From contig NZ_AP022616.1 of the NCBI RefSeq assembly GCF_010731115.1, positions 3,844,001 to 3,908,000 of the forward strand: 64,000 bases of DNA, in the 5' to 3' direction. The position numbers and the translations under genes are program-made. Numbering within the stretch: position 1 is the stretch's first letter; every line of letters begins with the position of its first letter. Shown here one piece after another: positions 44,675-53,620 of the stretch. The stretch comes from Mycolicibacterium phocaicum (GTDB taxonomy: Bacteria; Actinomycetota; Actinomycetes; Mycobacteriales; Mycobacteriaceae). The notes under the pieces were generated by a model. That model saw only the letters and a list, made by a program, of their open reading frames with translations. It was not told where the DNA came from and made no database searches.

Positions 44675-45302
44675 TGACCAGGTTGATGGTGCACGCGATG
44701 ATCACCGTTCCGTAGATGTAGCTGAAGAGGCAGTGCTCGAGCACCTCTGCCCGGATGTCGGACTCGGTGACGGCGGTGTCGGAGACCTGGTAGGTCATTC
44801 CGAGGTTGAACGAGAAGTAGTAGAAGTCGACATACCGGGGCGGGACGGTGGAATTGAAGTCGATTCCGCCGGGTTCGCCGCTGTAGTAGAAGCGGGCGTA
44901 GCGGGCCGTGTGCATGGTGTGCAGTAGCGCCCACGTCGACAGAATCGCGGCGAGCGACAGTCCCGCGTAGGAGGCCTTGTCGGCATCGTCGGCGGATTTG
45001 AGCAGGATGCCGATGGCGGACAGGCTTCCCGCCAGGATCAGTAGGCGCACGAGGTTCCCGACGTCGTTGTTGACGTCCTCGTTGCGGGCGTGTTCGCGGG
45101 TCTGTTCGGGGTCCATCGGCCAGTGCACGGCGAGGGTCCAGGCGACGTGTGTGGCTGCGGTCGCGATGACCACGACCAGGAGACCGACGGGCCAGCGGTC
45201 CAGGAGCAGCCACGCCGCGCCGCCGGACACCACCCCGATAGCCGAACTGATCCAGAATCTGTCGGTGCCGGATATGCGCGTCTGACCTTTCACGTCCCTC
45301 AT
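44658..45302 (-). CDS. DUF1345-family membrane protein
   Basis: The 214-residue protein has about five membrane segments (GVVSGGAAWLLLDRWPVGLL, VVVIATAATHVAWTLAV, LLILAGSLSAIGILL, AILSTWALLHTMHTARYARF, FSYIYGTVIIACTINLVINL). The conserved Y-x-R-Y-Y-F/Y region and NLGMTYQVSDT mark DUF1345. Function unknown. The last 17 bases overlap the convergent DinB gene. Confidence 0.88.
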   Translation of the reverse strand: MRDVKGQTRISGTDRFWISSAIGVVSGGAAWLLLDRWPVGLLVVVIATAATHVAWTLAVHWPMDPEQTREHARNEDVNNDVGNLVRLLILAGSLSAIGILLKSADDADKASYAGLSLAAILSTWALLHTMHTARYARFYYSGEPGGIDFNSTVPPRYVDFYYFSFNLGMTYQVSDTAVTESDIRAEVLEHCLFSYIYGTVIIACTINLVINLVG

Positions 45303-45401
45303 GGTCCTCGTGTTGCGCGTCTTTCAGCATGAACTCGGAAACTCACATGGCGGAGTGGGTTCGGTCGGAGCGACCAACACGCACTACGTTTGAGGCGTCG
45401 C

Positions 45402-46058
45402 ATGATGTCGCTGAACCGAAGGGAGCCAAGGGTGTCCGGTGCCGGTGCACGGCGCGTATACGGCGGAGTCACCGGCGAAGAGCGGACCGCAGAAAGGCGC
45501 CGGAAGCTGATAGAAGCCGGCATGAACCTGTTCGGCTCCGCGAGTTCGGGGTCGGTGCGGGTCAAGGACGTTGTCGCTGAGGCCGGACTGACGGAGCGGT
45601 ACTTCTACGAGAGCTTCGCGGATCTGAACGCGCTGTTCGGTGCTGTGCTGGGCACGGCAGCGGACGAGATTGAATCCCGGGTGGACGCGGCCATGGTCGA
45701 TGCCCCGGTGGACGCGTTCGCGAGGGTGTCGATCGCCCTGCGTACGACGGTCGAAGTGTTGGCCGGGGATCGGCGGATGATCCGCATCTTCTTCGTTGAA
45801 GGCCTCGGCTCCAGTGGACGCGGGGGCGTTCATCGCAACGAGATCCTTGCTCGTTCCGCCGGCAACTTCTCGAAGTGGTCGGCACCCGGGGCACCGTCAT
45901 TCGACGGCAGCACCTCCGATGCCCGCATGAAAGCACTTGCGATGTCGGGTGCCGCCTCGGAACTGCTGATCTCTTGGGCGGACGGCCTTCTCGAGGTCAC
46001 TCCGGCCGAACTGGCGGACTTTCTCGTGGGCCTGTACTGGCGGATGAATCTGCCGTGA
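45402..46058 (+). CDS. TetR-like regulator
   Basis: The 218-residue protein has a TetR helix-turn-helix (RRRKLIEAGMNLFGSASSGS, VKDVVAEAGLTERYFYESF) and a helical C-terminal domain. ATG 45402 is favoured because GAGG lies six bases upstream. It is divergent from the DUF1345 gene across about 100 bases. Confidence 0.85.
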   Translation: MMSLNRREPRVSGAGARRVYGGVTGEERTAERRRKLIEAGMNLFGSASSGSVRVKDVVAEAGLTERYFYESFADLNALFGAVLGTAADEIESRVDAAMVDAPVDAFARVSIALRTTVEVLAGDRRMIRIFFVEGLGSSGRGGVHRNEILARSAGNFSKWSAPGAPSFDGSTSDARMKALAMSGAASELLISWADGLLEVTPAELADFLVGLYWRMNLP

Positions 46059-46108
46059 TTGGCGCTATCCTGTTGCTGCGCAATGGAAATATGCGCTGAC
46101 GCAGCCGA

Positions 46109-46582
46109 CTACTTCTCCGCCGCCACTTTGATCGCCTGCAAGGTCTGGCGCATCCCGTCGCGCATGGATTCGGTGAAGGCGGCCTGCCCGCCGAGGTAGG
46201 AGTCGATGACCTGGACCGTCTGTTCGGGACTACCGTCCGGGCTCTCGCGTCGCTGTGTCAGCCGAGTGCCGCCGTCCGGTGACGGTTCAAGGTGCAGTGA
46301 CCAGACGGCCCAGTTCTCCTCGATCCGGAACGCGATCTCGCGACCCGTGTCGAACCGCATGACGGTGCCGTGCGTCATCCATTGGAACGTGCCGTTGGTG
46401 TTCAGGTTGGTGAATTCCACGCCCTGGGCCACCTCGACGGCGCCGTTGCGGAGGCGCGTCGATTCAACCTGCGGGCTCCAGTCGGCCATGCGGCGCACGT
46501 CGCTGACCAACGACCACACCGCGGTCGGCGGCGCGGTGATGTCGATGCTGTCTTCGAGCGCCGGTTGTGGATTCGTGGTCAT
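46109..46582 (-). CDS. SRPBCC-family protein
   Basis: The 157-residue START-fold protein has DSIDITAPPTAVWSLVSDVR, RMADWSPQVESTRL and a long C-terminal helix (FTESMRDGMRQTLQAIKVAA). It is likely a polyketide-cyclase-like ligand-binding protein of unknown role. ATG 46582 is chosen over the upstream 46651. It is divergent from a TetR gene whose palindrome lies between them. Confidence 0.88.
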   Translation of the reverse strand: MTTNPQPALEDSIDITAPPTAVWSLVSDVRRMADWSPQVESTRLRNGAVEVAQGVEFTNLNTNGTFQWMTHGTVMRFDTGREIAFRIEENWAVWSLHLEPSPDGGTRLTQRRESPDGSPEQTVQVIDSYLGGQAAFTESMRDGMRQTLQAIKVAAEK

Positions 46583-46652
46583 GTGGGCACCCCAATCTGA
46601 AGAATAAACATCCGAACGGTCGTGTATCTGCACACTAGCGATCGCGCCCATC

Positions 46653-46670
46653 TACGTCCAGTCGGACGTA
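46653..46670. promoter_or_regulatory. TetR-type operator palindrome
   Basis: TACGTCC-AGTC-GGACGTA is a perfect 7-bp inverted repeat 12 bases upstream of the TetR gene start. It is followed by TATAAAAT, a likely -10 region, so binding would block transcription. Confidence 0.65.
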
Positions 46671-46682
46671 TAAAATGGGCCG

Positions 46683-47285
46683 GTGGAGACGGGCGGTCAG
46701 GTCGATGGGCGACGCGTTCGCGGCGACGCGACACGGCGGAAGGTGGCGCGCGAAGCGGCGATGATCGCGACCACCCATGGACTCGACTCGATCACCGTGG
46801 GCACGTTGGCCGCGGCCACCGGAGTCAGTAAGAGCGGCATCCTTACGGTGTTCGGAAATCGGGAGGCGATTCAGGTCGCGGCCGTGGTCGAGGCGCGCAA
46901 CATCTACCGGGAAGCGGTGCTCGCCAAGGTCTACGAGGCGGCCCCCGGCGCGCCACGGCTGCGCGCGCTCATCGAGTCCTGGGTCGACTACCTGCGTGCC
47001 GGCGTTTTTCCCGGCGGATGCTTCATCGCGGCGACATCGGCCGAATACGGCCGGCGCGACGGACCGGTCGCCGACGAGGTCAGGAAGCTCAAGAGGGGCT
47101 GGCTGGCGCTCCTGGAAACTGAGTTGACGGCCGCGGGCTCACCGAACCCGGCGGTCGATGCATTCAAGATCGACGCCTTTCTCAATGCCGGCAACACACG
47201 GCGGGAAGTGTTCGCTGACGACGCAGAATTGTTGTGCGCCAAGGAACTTGCGATGAACGTCGTCGACCAACTGCCCAGCGGTTAG
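46683..47285 (+). CDS. TetR-family regulator
   Basis: The 200-residue protein starts with GTG. It has the helix-turn-helix ITVGTLAAATGVSKSGILTVFGNREAIQ (residues about 39-66) and a TetR_C_33-like ligand domain with FPGGCFIAATSAEYGRRDGP. It is expected to control itself and the divergent SRPBCC gene through the palindrome at 46653. Confidence 0.9.
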   Translation: METGGQVDGRRVRGDATRRKVAREAAMIATTHGLDSITVGTLAAATGVSKSGILTVFGNREAIQVAAVVEARNIYREAVLAKVYEAAPGAPRLRALIESWVDYLRAGVFPGGCFIAATSAEYGRRDGPVADEVRKLKRGWLALLETELTAAGSPNPAVDAFKIDAFLNAGNTRREVFADDAELLCAKELAMNVVDQLPSG

Positions 47286-47332
47286 CAGGCAGCCCACAAT
47301 CTTGAGCGAATCTCATCTGCCGGGCGCGCCGC

Positions 47333-47367
47333 AATACCCCTGAAAGTTGTGCTTTTTCAGGGGTATT
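47333..47367. terminator. Bidirectional terminator hairpin
   Basis: AATACCCCTGAAA (47333-47345) and TTTCAGGGGTATT (47355-47367) form a perfect 13-bp stem with a nine-base loop. It lies between two convergent genes (TetR ending 47285 and HNH ending 47374), so it probably stops transcription from both sides. Confidence 0.8.
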
Positions 47368-47373
47368 CGCGTG

Positions 47374-49254
47374 TCAGTAGGTCGGTGGTGGGATGTCTTG
47401 TTGCTCGGCGGCGGCCTCTGCGGCCCGGGCGGCTTCTGCGGCTTCGCGCTCCTCGCGTTCTTTGCGTTGACGGGCGAAGGCTTCTCGGGCGGCCTCGCGT
47501 TCGTCGATGTCGGCTTGGTTGAGAGCGCGTTCGTAGGCGATCTGCTGGGCGAGGTTCTGGGCGCGGGTGCGACTCCGGAGGGGCATCATGACACCCCGCC
47601 CCGGCGACGCCGGGGTGTCCAGATCCGTGCCCTCCGGTGGTGGCGGGTGCGGTAGCGGGGTATCGGTGACCATGCGGGGGAACAGGATTCGGCTCCCGGG
47701 CACACTGACGTAGGTGTGGCCCGTCGGTGCGGTCCACACGATCGTCCCGTCAGACTCTTGACGGTCCCGCCAGCCATCAGGCCCGCCGTAGAACGTTTTC
47801 AACAAGTGATGTTTGCGGCATTTGGGGCCCAGGTTCCCCGGATGGGTCGGCCCGGCCGGCCAGGGAATCGTATGGTCCACATCGCAGGCGGTGGCGGGCT
47901 GATCGCAGCCCGGGAACATGCACGTCATCGCGCGCATGCGGACGAATTCGTCGATGGCGGTGGAGGGCCGGTACCGCGGCACCCCGCCCAGATCAGTGGC
48001 CGACGCGACTGTGCGGACCGTTGCGCCGCGGGCCACCAGGTCGGCCAGCACCGCCGGGGGCACCGCGCCGCCGCCGAGGACATACCCGACCGGGGTGCGC
48101 ACCGGCGCCGGAGGCCGAGCAGGCGCCGGAGCGGGTGCCGGGACGGGCGAGGCCGCCGGCTCGGGCGCAGGACCCGCGTCAGCCGCTGGCTCACGCGCAG
48201 GCGTGGGACGCGACTCGGGCGCAGGAGCCGGCGTGGGGGTGGGCGTCGGCTCGGGTACGGGAGCCGGGCTGTGGGCGGGCTTGCTCGCCGGCACCGACTC
48301 GGCCGTGGGGCGCGGCGCTGGCTCGGGTGCGGGAGCCGGGCTGTGGGCGGGCTTGCTCGCCGGCGGCGGCGACGGGGCGGGCGTCGGCGTGTGGGGCGCG
48401 GCCGGGTCCCCGCTGAGCAGCGGATCGGCCACCGGCACCGGCAGCGCATCGGTCAACACATGAATGAACACGGCGGCGGCGCGGGCATCCGGCCCAGCCG
48501 CCGGGCAGTCCGCGATCCCGCACTGGCAAGCCAGCCGATCCCCACGCGCCGCCAACACCCCCAGGGCGTCGGCGCGGCGCTGGGCGAAGGTGCGCGGATC
48601 ATGCTCACACACCTGCCGCGCCATCTCGGTCAGCACCCGATCCAACAGTTCGGCATCGGTGGCCAGGAGGGCACCCCAGATGGAGGCCACCCCGGTCTCG
48701 TCGTCGGGTTTGCCGACCCCGACCCCACGTTTGCGGGTGGCTGAGCGCACCTTGACCACGGCGGCCGGGTCGAACTTGTGCACCCAGCCGTCGATCTTCT
48801 TCTCGATCTTCTTGCGCGACAGCCCCGCCCACTCACACAACGCTCCGGCCAGGGCAGCATCGATCACCGCCAAAGTGTTGGGGTCCTCGACCAGGCGGGT
48901 GCGCCAGCAGATCAACGACACCGTCCGCGCCGAGACGCTGCCGTCGGCGAACACCGCCGCCACCCGCGGCAGCCGGAACCGCAACGCCAGAGCGGTCGCC
49001 ATCTGCCCGGACGCTTCGCGCGTGCTGATCCCCAGGGCGGCCCCGATCTCGCAGGCCGCGGCATCCCAGCCATCACACGCCCACCACTGCCGGTGATCTT
49101 GGTCATCGACGCGCAGTACGACCAGGTCGGCGATCGCGAAAAACCGGCCCGCCGCGGACCGGTTCTCCACCCGCAAGAAATGGGTCATCGAGTCGACCAC
49201 GGAGACATCGTGGACCAGCGTGCCGCTGGCCCCGACCCCCACGTGTTCGAACAT
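47374..49254 (-). CDS. DUF222/HNH endonuclease (13E12 repeat family)
   Basis: The protein has 626 residues. Residues about 15-270 are the DUF222 domain (ASGQMATALALRFRLPRVAA, DPRTFAQRRADALGVLAARG). The C-terminal HNH motif is CMFPGCDQPATACDVDHTIPW with later CRKHHLLKT. Between them lies a roughly 110-residue Pro/Ala/Glu-rich linker with an internal repeat (SKPAHSPAP, period 24 residues). The tail is an Ala/Glu/Arg coiled coil. These proteins are numerous in mycobacteria and their role is unknown. Start MFEHVGVG at 49254 is usual for the family. Confidence 0.92.
   Translation of the reverse strand: MFEHVGVGASGTLVHDVSVVDSMTHFLRVENRSAAGRFFAIADLVVLRVDDQDHRQWWACDGWDAAACEIGAALGISTREASGQMATALALRFRLPRVAAVFADGSVSARTVSLICWRTRLVEDPNTLAVIDAALAGALCEWAGLSRKKIEKKIDGWVHKFDPAAVVKVRSATRKRGVGVGKPDDETGVASIWGALLATDAELLDRVLTEMARQVCEHDPRTFAQRRADALGVLAARGDRLACQCGIADCPAAGPDARAAAVFIHVLTDALPVPVADPLLSGDPAAPHTPTPAPSPPPASKPAHSPAPAPEPAPRPTAESVPASKPAHSPAPVPEPTPTPTPAPAPESRPTPAREPAADAGPAPEPAASPVPAPAPAPARPPAPVRTPVGYVLGGGAVPPAVLADLVARGATVRTVASATDLGGVPRYRPSTAIDEFVRMRAMTCMFPGCDQPATACDVDHTIPWPAGPTHPGNLGPKCRKHHLLKTFYGGPDGWRDRQESDGTIVWTAPTGHTYVSVPGSRILFPRMVTDTPLPHPPPPEGTDLDTPASPGRGVMMPLRSRTRAQNLAQQIAYERALNQADIDEREAAREAFARQRKEREEREAAEAARAAEAAAEQQDIPPPTY
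48259..48364. repeat. 34-base direct repeat inside the linker of the HNH gene
   Basis: Two identical 34-base copies lie at 48259-48292 and 48331-48364, 72 bases apart (24 codons), each beginning GGGAGCCGGGCTGTGGGCGG. They encode the repeated SKPAHSPAP segment. Slippage here could change linker length between strains. Confidence 0.85.
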
Positions 49255-49300
49255 ACTTGCGATTCTAGGTGAGGGGTATGACACGCGCCACTGTTATGTC

Positions 49301-49342
49301 TCAGGACATCGGTGACAGTTCTGCATCAGGACATCGGTGACA
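49301..49342. repeat. Two copies of a 17-base motif, possible IS481-type end
   Basis: TCAGGACATCGGTGACA occurs at 49301-49317 and again at 49326-49342. The reverse complement resembles terminal sequences that I associate with IS481-family elements in mycobacteria. No transposase is nearby, so this may be a leftover end. Confidence 0.45.
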
Positions 49343-49585
49343 CTTCCGGTGGTCTTGGTGGTGACATTTCTGCCCTCAGGCCCGGACGATGGCTGTTCAC
49401 GAAACTCGTCGATCCTGTGTCGGTCTGGCGATCGCATAGTGGGTCCCGCCGCATCAAGCTGGAGAACTATTGACGCATGCGCATATTGTGTGTCGATCTG
49501 CATTACGCGACCGGCCAACGGCGTATTTTTAGCTACGCCCACATGTGGCACGAGCACGAACGCTTGGAAAGCAAAGGTGCGGGTC

Positions 49586-50953
49586 ATGGCAGCCGATGTC
49601 GATTTTTGCGTTGTGGGGGCGGGTTTCGCGGGGCTGACGGCTGCCGTGCGGCTGAAGCAGTCGGGCCATTCGGTAGCGCTGCTCGAGGCGCGGGACCGGG
49701 TCGGCGGCCGTACCTACACCGAGGTGCTGCCCGACGGTACCTGGATCGACCGCGGCGGGGCATGGGTCGGACCGGGTCAGGACCGCATCAAAGCGCTGAT
49801 GGCCGAATATGGCGTCGGCGAATACAAGGAGTACGTCGACGGCGATGCCATGATGGTCATCGACGGCAAGACGCACCGTTATTCGGGCACCATCCCATGG
49901 GCCATGAGCCCGTGGGCCATCGCCAACCTCGGTGCGGGACTGCTCGAGGTCGGCCAGATGTGCAAGACGATTCCGTTCGACGCTCCCTGGGAGGCGAAGA
50001 AGGCGGCCGAATGGGATCGAATCACGCTGGGGGAGTGGCTGAATCGGAATATCCATTCGCATCAGGCGCGCGAGATGCTCGACATGGCGATGGCCGGCAT
50101 CTACACCTCGGCGGCATCGGAGGTGTCGCTGTTGTGGGCGCTGCACCAGATGGGCTCAGGTGGCGGTCCGGTTTTCGTCATCTCCAACTCCGGCGGCGCG
50201 CAGGACGCCCGGGTGCGCGGCGGGATGGGCGCCGTCTACGGACCCATGGCGGCCGAACTCGGTGACGCACTGCATCTTTCACGTCCGGTGGACCTCATCG
50301 CGCAGGACGACGACGGCGTCACCGTGCACTCCAAGCGGCTGACGGTCCGCGCCCGGCACGTGATAGTCGCCGTCCCCCTGGCCATCGCCACGCACATCGA
50401 ATACGAGCCCATGCTTCCCGTCGACCGGGCCTTCCTGCACCGGCGGATGCCCAGCGGCGCGGTCTACAAGATCTCGGTCGTCTACGACACCGCGTTCTGG
50501 CGGTCCGACGGGCTGTGTGGGCAGTCGGCCGCACCCGGCAGTCCCGCCACCTTGACCATCGACGCCTGTACCGACACGGGTACGCCCGGGATCATGTGCG
50601 TCATCACCGAAGGACCGGCCGCCCGCAAGCTCGGACTGCTCGATCCGGCGGCGCGCAAAGCCGCGGTCATCGGTGAACTCGTCGACCGGTTCGGCGCGAA
50701 GGCGGCGTCGCCGGTGAGCTATCACGAGCAGGATTGGACGACAGAGCGCTACTCCGGCGGCGGGATGATCAGTCATGCGCCGCCCGGCGTGCTCACCGAG
50801 TTCGGACACGCGCTACGTACCCCGTGCGGCCGCATCCACTGGGCCGGTACTGAGAGTTCGGCGATCATGTGCGGCTGGATCGACGGTGCGGTGCGCTCGG
50901 GCGAACGCGCCGCCGCGGAAGTCATGGCTGCGGAAAGTGTTCTGGCAGGCTGA
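49586..50953 (+). CDS. Flavin monoamine oxidase
   Basis: The 455-residue FAD enzyme oxidises amines to aldehydes. It has the FAD-binding VDFCVVGAGFAGLTAAVRLK, the GG doublet GGRTYTEVLPDGTWIDRGGAW, and the C-terminal FAD loop IHWAGTESSAIMCGWIDGAVRSGERAA. The usual covalent-FAD cysteine motif (SGGC) is not present; SGGGM is seen instead. It resembles mycobacterial AofH. ATG 49586 follows AAAGGTGCGGG; the frame is open further upstream without likely coding content. It is convergent with the AarF gene, with a 3-base gap. Confidence 0.9.
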   Translation: MAADVDFCVVGAGFAGLTAAVRLKQSGHSVALLEARDRVGGRTYTEVLPDGTWIDRGGAWVGPGQDRIKALMAEYGVGEYKEYVDGDAMMVIDGKTHRYSGTIPWAMSPWAIANLGAGLLEVGQMCKTIPFDAPWEAKKAAEWDRITLGEWLNRNIHSHQAREMLDMAMAGIYTSAASEVSLLWALHQMGSGGGPVFVISNSGGAQDARVRGGMGAVYGPMAAELGDALHLSRPVDLIAQDDDGVTVHSKRLTVRARHVIVAVPLAIATHIEYEPMLPVDRAFLHRRMPSGAVYKISVVYDTAFWRSDGLCGQSAAPGSPATLTIDACTDTGTPGIMCVITEGPAARKLGLLDPAARKAAVIGELVDRFGAKAASPVSYHEQDWTTERYSGGGMISHAPPGVLTEFGHALRTPCGRIHWAGTESSAIMCGWIDGAVRSGERAAAEVMAAESVLAG

Positions 50954-50956
50954 GTT

Positions 50957-52354
50957 TCAGCGCGACGACCGCCAGCGGGCGATCTCGCGTCCGACCTCGG
51001 TCGCGGGCGGCCGGCCGAAGAACCACTCTTGACCGATCCGGTACCAGTTGTTGGTGCTCTGCAGATGGCCCAAGGTGCCGAAGGTGAGGAAGTCGGCGCG
51101 CCGGGAGAAGACATGCTCGGGTGGCACCATCTGGCGCTTCATCCCGGCGAACTCGGTCTGCCGCGGATCGATGGCGGAGACGACGGCGCCGGTGGCCAGC
51201 TCGGACGTGATGGTGAGGTCCTCGTCGATCATGTGCCATTCGCTCGCGGCCCAGATGTACTCCAGGCAATCCTGTGCTGTCACACCGGATTCCGTGTCGA
51301 CGATGCCACGGCCCAGCATCAGACGGTACAGATCGTCGGCGCGGCCGTCGATCGCGGCGTGGAAGCAGTCCAGCTCGAAAGCCACGTTGGCCGGATCCAT
51401 GCGGTTGTACAGCCCGAAGTCGACGAAGCCGACTCGTCCGTCGGCGGCCAGCATGATGTTGCCGGGGTGCGGATCACCGCAGAATTCGTGGTTGGTGAAC
51501 AGCGAGCCGATGTAGAAGCGATAGACCAGTTCTCCGATGTGATTGCGGTCGGCCGCCGGCAGTGTGCGCATGTGCTCGAAGCCCGTGGCCTCGAGGTATT
51601 CGGTGACGAGCACCCGCGGCGTGCAGTACTCGCGCACGCTGTCGGGGACGACGATGAACGGGTGTCCCCGGTACTGCTCGGCCACCACATGCTGGGTGTC
51701 GGCCTCGCGCAGGTAGTCCAGTTCGCTTTCGAAGTTCCGGGTGATCTCGTCGAGCATGGCGGTGTTCGCCGACGGCCACAGCCGCCAGAGCTTCATCAAC
51801 AGGGCGAGATTGCGCATGTCGGCCTGGATGGCCCGGTCCACGCCCGGGTACTGCACCTTGACCGCGACATCGCGGCCGTCGCGCAACCGCGCGCGGTACA
51901 CCTGACCGATTGATGCTGCGGCCGTAGGGGATTCGTCGAAATCGGCGAACACCGACGACATCGGTCCCAGGTCGGATTCCACGACGTCGCGCATGGCACT
52001 GAACGGCGCCTGCGGCGCTTGATCCCGAAGTGCGGCAAGCTTTTCGCGGAACTGCTCCCGGTGCGATTCGGGGACCAGGTCGAGCTCGATCACCGACAAC
52101 ATCTGCCCGAGCTTCATCGCGGCGCCCTTCATCGAGCCCAGCACCGTGACGAGATTCTCGGCCATCTCGATGGTGGCGCGTTCCGCCAGTAGCTCTTTGG
52201 CGCGTTCGGACCGGCCCACCATCGACAGTCGGGTCCGGCCACCGCGCACCGCTTGTTTGGCGGCCAGTGCACCCAGCTTTCCGCCCCGCGCGAGACGCCC
52301 TTCAGGCAGCCGACGTGCCACGCTGCCCGCCGCAGTGCCGGAGCAGCCGCTCAT
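50957..52354 (-). CDS. AarF/UbiB (ABC1)-family kinase-like protein
   Basis: The 465-residue atypical kinase has the KxGQ motif (AMKLGQMLSVIELDLVPE), the alanine-rich loop AAASIGQVYRARL, a lysine in DVAVKVQYPG, GDPHPGNIMLAADG and the DFG equivalent VGFVDFGLYNRM. The family acts on isoprenoid lipids or their handling at membranes, and the target in mycobacteria is not known. It follows the helical hypothetical gene by 20 bases, forming a three-gene operon with 53279. Confidence 0.92.
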   Translation of the reverse strand: MSGCSGTAAGSVARRLPEGRLARGGKLGALAAKQAVRGGRTRLSMVGRSERAKELLAERATIEMAENLVTVLGSMKGAAMKLGQMLSVIELDLVPESHREQFREKLAALRDQAPQAPFSAMRDVVESDLGPMSSVFADFDESPTAAASIGQVYRARLRDGRDVAVKVQYPGVDRAIQADMRNLALLMKLWRLWPSANTAMLDEITRNFESELDYLREADTQHVVAEQYRGHPFIVVPDSVREYCTPRVLVTEYLEATGFEHMRTLPAADRNHIGELVYRFYIGSLFTNHEFCGDPHPGNIMLAADGRVGFVDFGLYNRMDPANVAFELDCFHAAIDGRADDLYRLMLGRGIVDTESGVTAQDCLEYIWAASEWHMIDEDLTITSELATGAVVSAIDPRQTEFAGMKRQMVPPEHVFSRRADFLTFGTLGHLQSTNNWYRIGQEWFFGRPPATEVGREIARWRSSR

Positions 52355-52374
52355 TCACCATGTCGTCGATGCTG

Positions 52375-53271
52375 TCATGCAGGAGTCTCGTTCGCCCAGG
52401 AATCGGCGGCACCTATCAGGCGGTGCCAGGCCTCCAAGCTCGTCAGGCGGGTAAGGGCGTCGCCGTCCAGTGCGGCTGAAACCTCAAGCGTTTCAAGAAC
52501 TACGCCCTCTGACACCGCGACATCGAGGACGTAGGTGACCCTTTCGGCGTCGGGGTGGCCGAGCAACTCGGCAACTGCGGGCCTTGCGAGTTCAGGGTCG
52601 ATCCGGTTCAGCAGCGACAGCAGCGCGGCCAGCACGTCGGAGTTGCCCTGCGCCGCCGTCCTGGCCATGCGCAGCGCACGGTCCGGGCCGGCCGCCCGCA
52701 TGATGTCGTTCATGATGGCGGTGTCGGACACCAGGACGCCGGTCAGGATGATTCCTTCGTCATCGTCGATGGCCTTCTCGAACGCCACGATGTGCTCCTC
52801 GGTGGCGAATTCGACGAATCGGGACGCGGTCAGGTAATCGCGGCGCCGCAGCAGTTCCTTCGCGGCGGGGATCAGGAGCTTGGCGGGCAGCCTCGGGGCG
52901 AAGTGCGGGATCACCCGCGGATCGACATACGGTGCCGCATCGGCGAGGTAGGTCGGCTTCAAGCCGGAGAGCACGCCGATGGCGCGATCGCTGTGAGCCA
53001 GACCCACTGCGCCACCGACGCGTCCCGCGACTTCGGGTGGTACCGCCCGCTGCGCGACAGTGACCACCAACGCGTTGGGGACCAGCGGAGCGAGCCGGCC
53101 CACCCGCGCGAATGCCTCGGCCTGCTCGTCGAACAGTGCGTCGGACAGGGCGCCACGGAGCGCTTTCAGATCGTCGGCGCCGAGGCGCTCGAGGCTGGAC
53201 AGGCGTGCGGTGTCGGTCTGCAGCAGATCCGCGAGGAGCGACAGTTGGGCACGGGTCAGGATGTCGGCCAT
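52375..53271 (-). CDS. Helical repeat protein of unknown function
   Basis: The 298-residue protein is all-helical with no membrane segments. Repeating helix pairs (LLQTDTARLSSLERLGADDL, LIPAAKELLRRRDYLTASRF, ALLSLLNRIDPELARPAVAE) suggest a HEAT-like solenoid. The family is not known to me by function. It lies between a 75-residue gene and the AarF kinase on the same strand. Confidence 0.75.
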   Translation of the reverse strand: MADILTRAQLSLLADLLQTDTARLSSLERLGADDLKALRGALSDALFDEQAEAFARVGRLAPLVPNALVVTVAQRAVPPEVAGRVGGAVGLAHSDRAIGVLSGLKPTYLADAAPYVDPRVIPHFAPRLPAKLLIPAAKELLRRRDYLTASRFVEFATEEHIVAFEKAIDDDEGIILTGVLVSDTAIMNDIMRAAGPDRALRMARTAAQGNSDVLAALLSLLNRIDPELARPAVAELLGHPDAERVTYVLDVAVSEGVVLETLEVSAALDGDALTRLTSLEAWHRLIGAADSWANETPA

Positions 53272-53278
53272 CAGCTCA

Positions 53279-53506
53279 TCACTTTCCGAACAGAATCTTG
53301 CGGGCTGCCGGGCGGATCAGCCGGGGCAGGACCTTGAGCCCGTCGTCGAGCGAGCGGTCGAGGCCATGTTGATGGGCCACCCGGGCCTTCCGGAGTAGGC
53401 CGAGCAGCAGGGCCGATTCCTCGGGGGTCAGTTTCTCCAGGACGTCCCGCGGCTCCTTGAGCTCATCGAGCAGCGGATTGTCGGTACCTGCAGCGGCCAT
53501 GTCCAT
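53279..53506 (-). CDS. Small protein of unknown function
   Basis: The 75-residue protein is helical, with an acidic first half (LLDELKEPRDVLEKLTPEES) and a basic end (RLIRPAARKILFGK). It is the first gene of the operon with the helical repeat protein (7-base gap) and the AarF kinase. It is divergent from a TetR gene. Confidence 0.65.
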   Translation of the reverse strand: MDMAAAGTDNPLLDELKEPRDVLEKLTPEESALLLGLLRKARVAHQHGLDRSLDDGLKVLPRLIRPAARKILFGK

Positions 53507-53584
53507 CCTAAATAACTATCAGATTGGGATTGCAATATTATCCGAAGGCCGACGATTTGCTGAAAAAGTGCCCATAAGCTGGCT

Positions 53585-53600
53585 CGTTATCTGGATAGCG
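53585..53600. promoter_or_regulatory. Candidate TetR operator
   Basis: CGTTATC-TG-GATAGCG is an inverted repeat with one mismatch, 20 bases before the TetR start. A similar sequence (ATAACTATC, 53514-53522) occurs further upstream near the divergent operon. Confidence 0.5.
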
Positions 53601-53620
53601 CTAGTATCGAGGTTCGTTGG

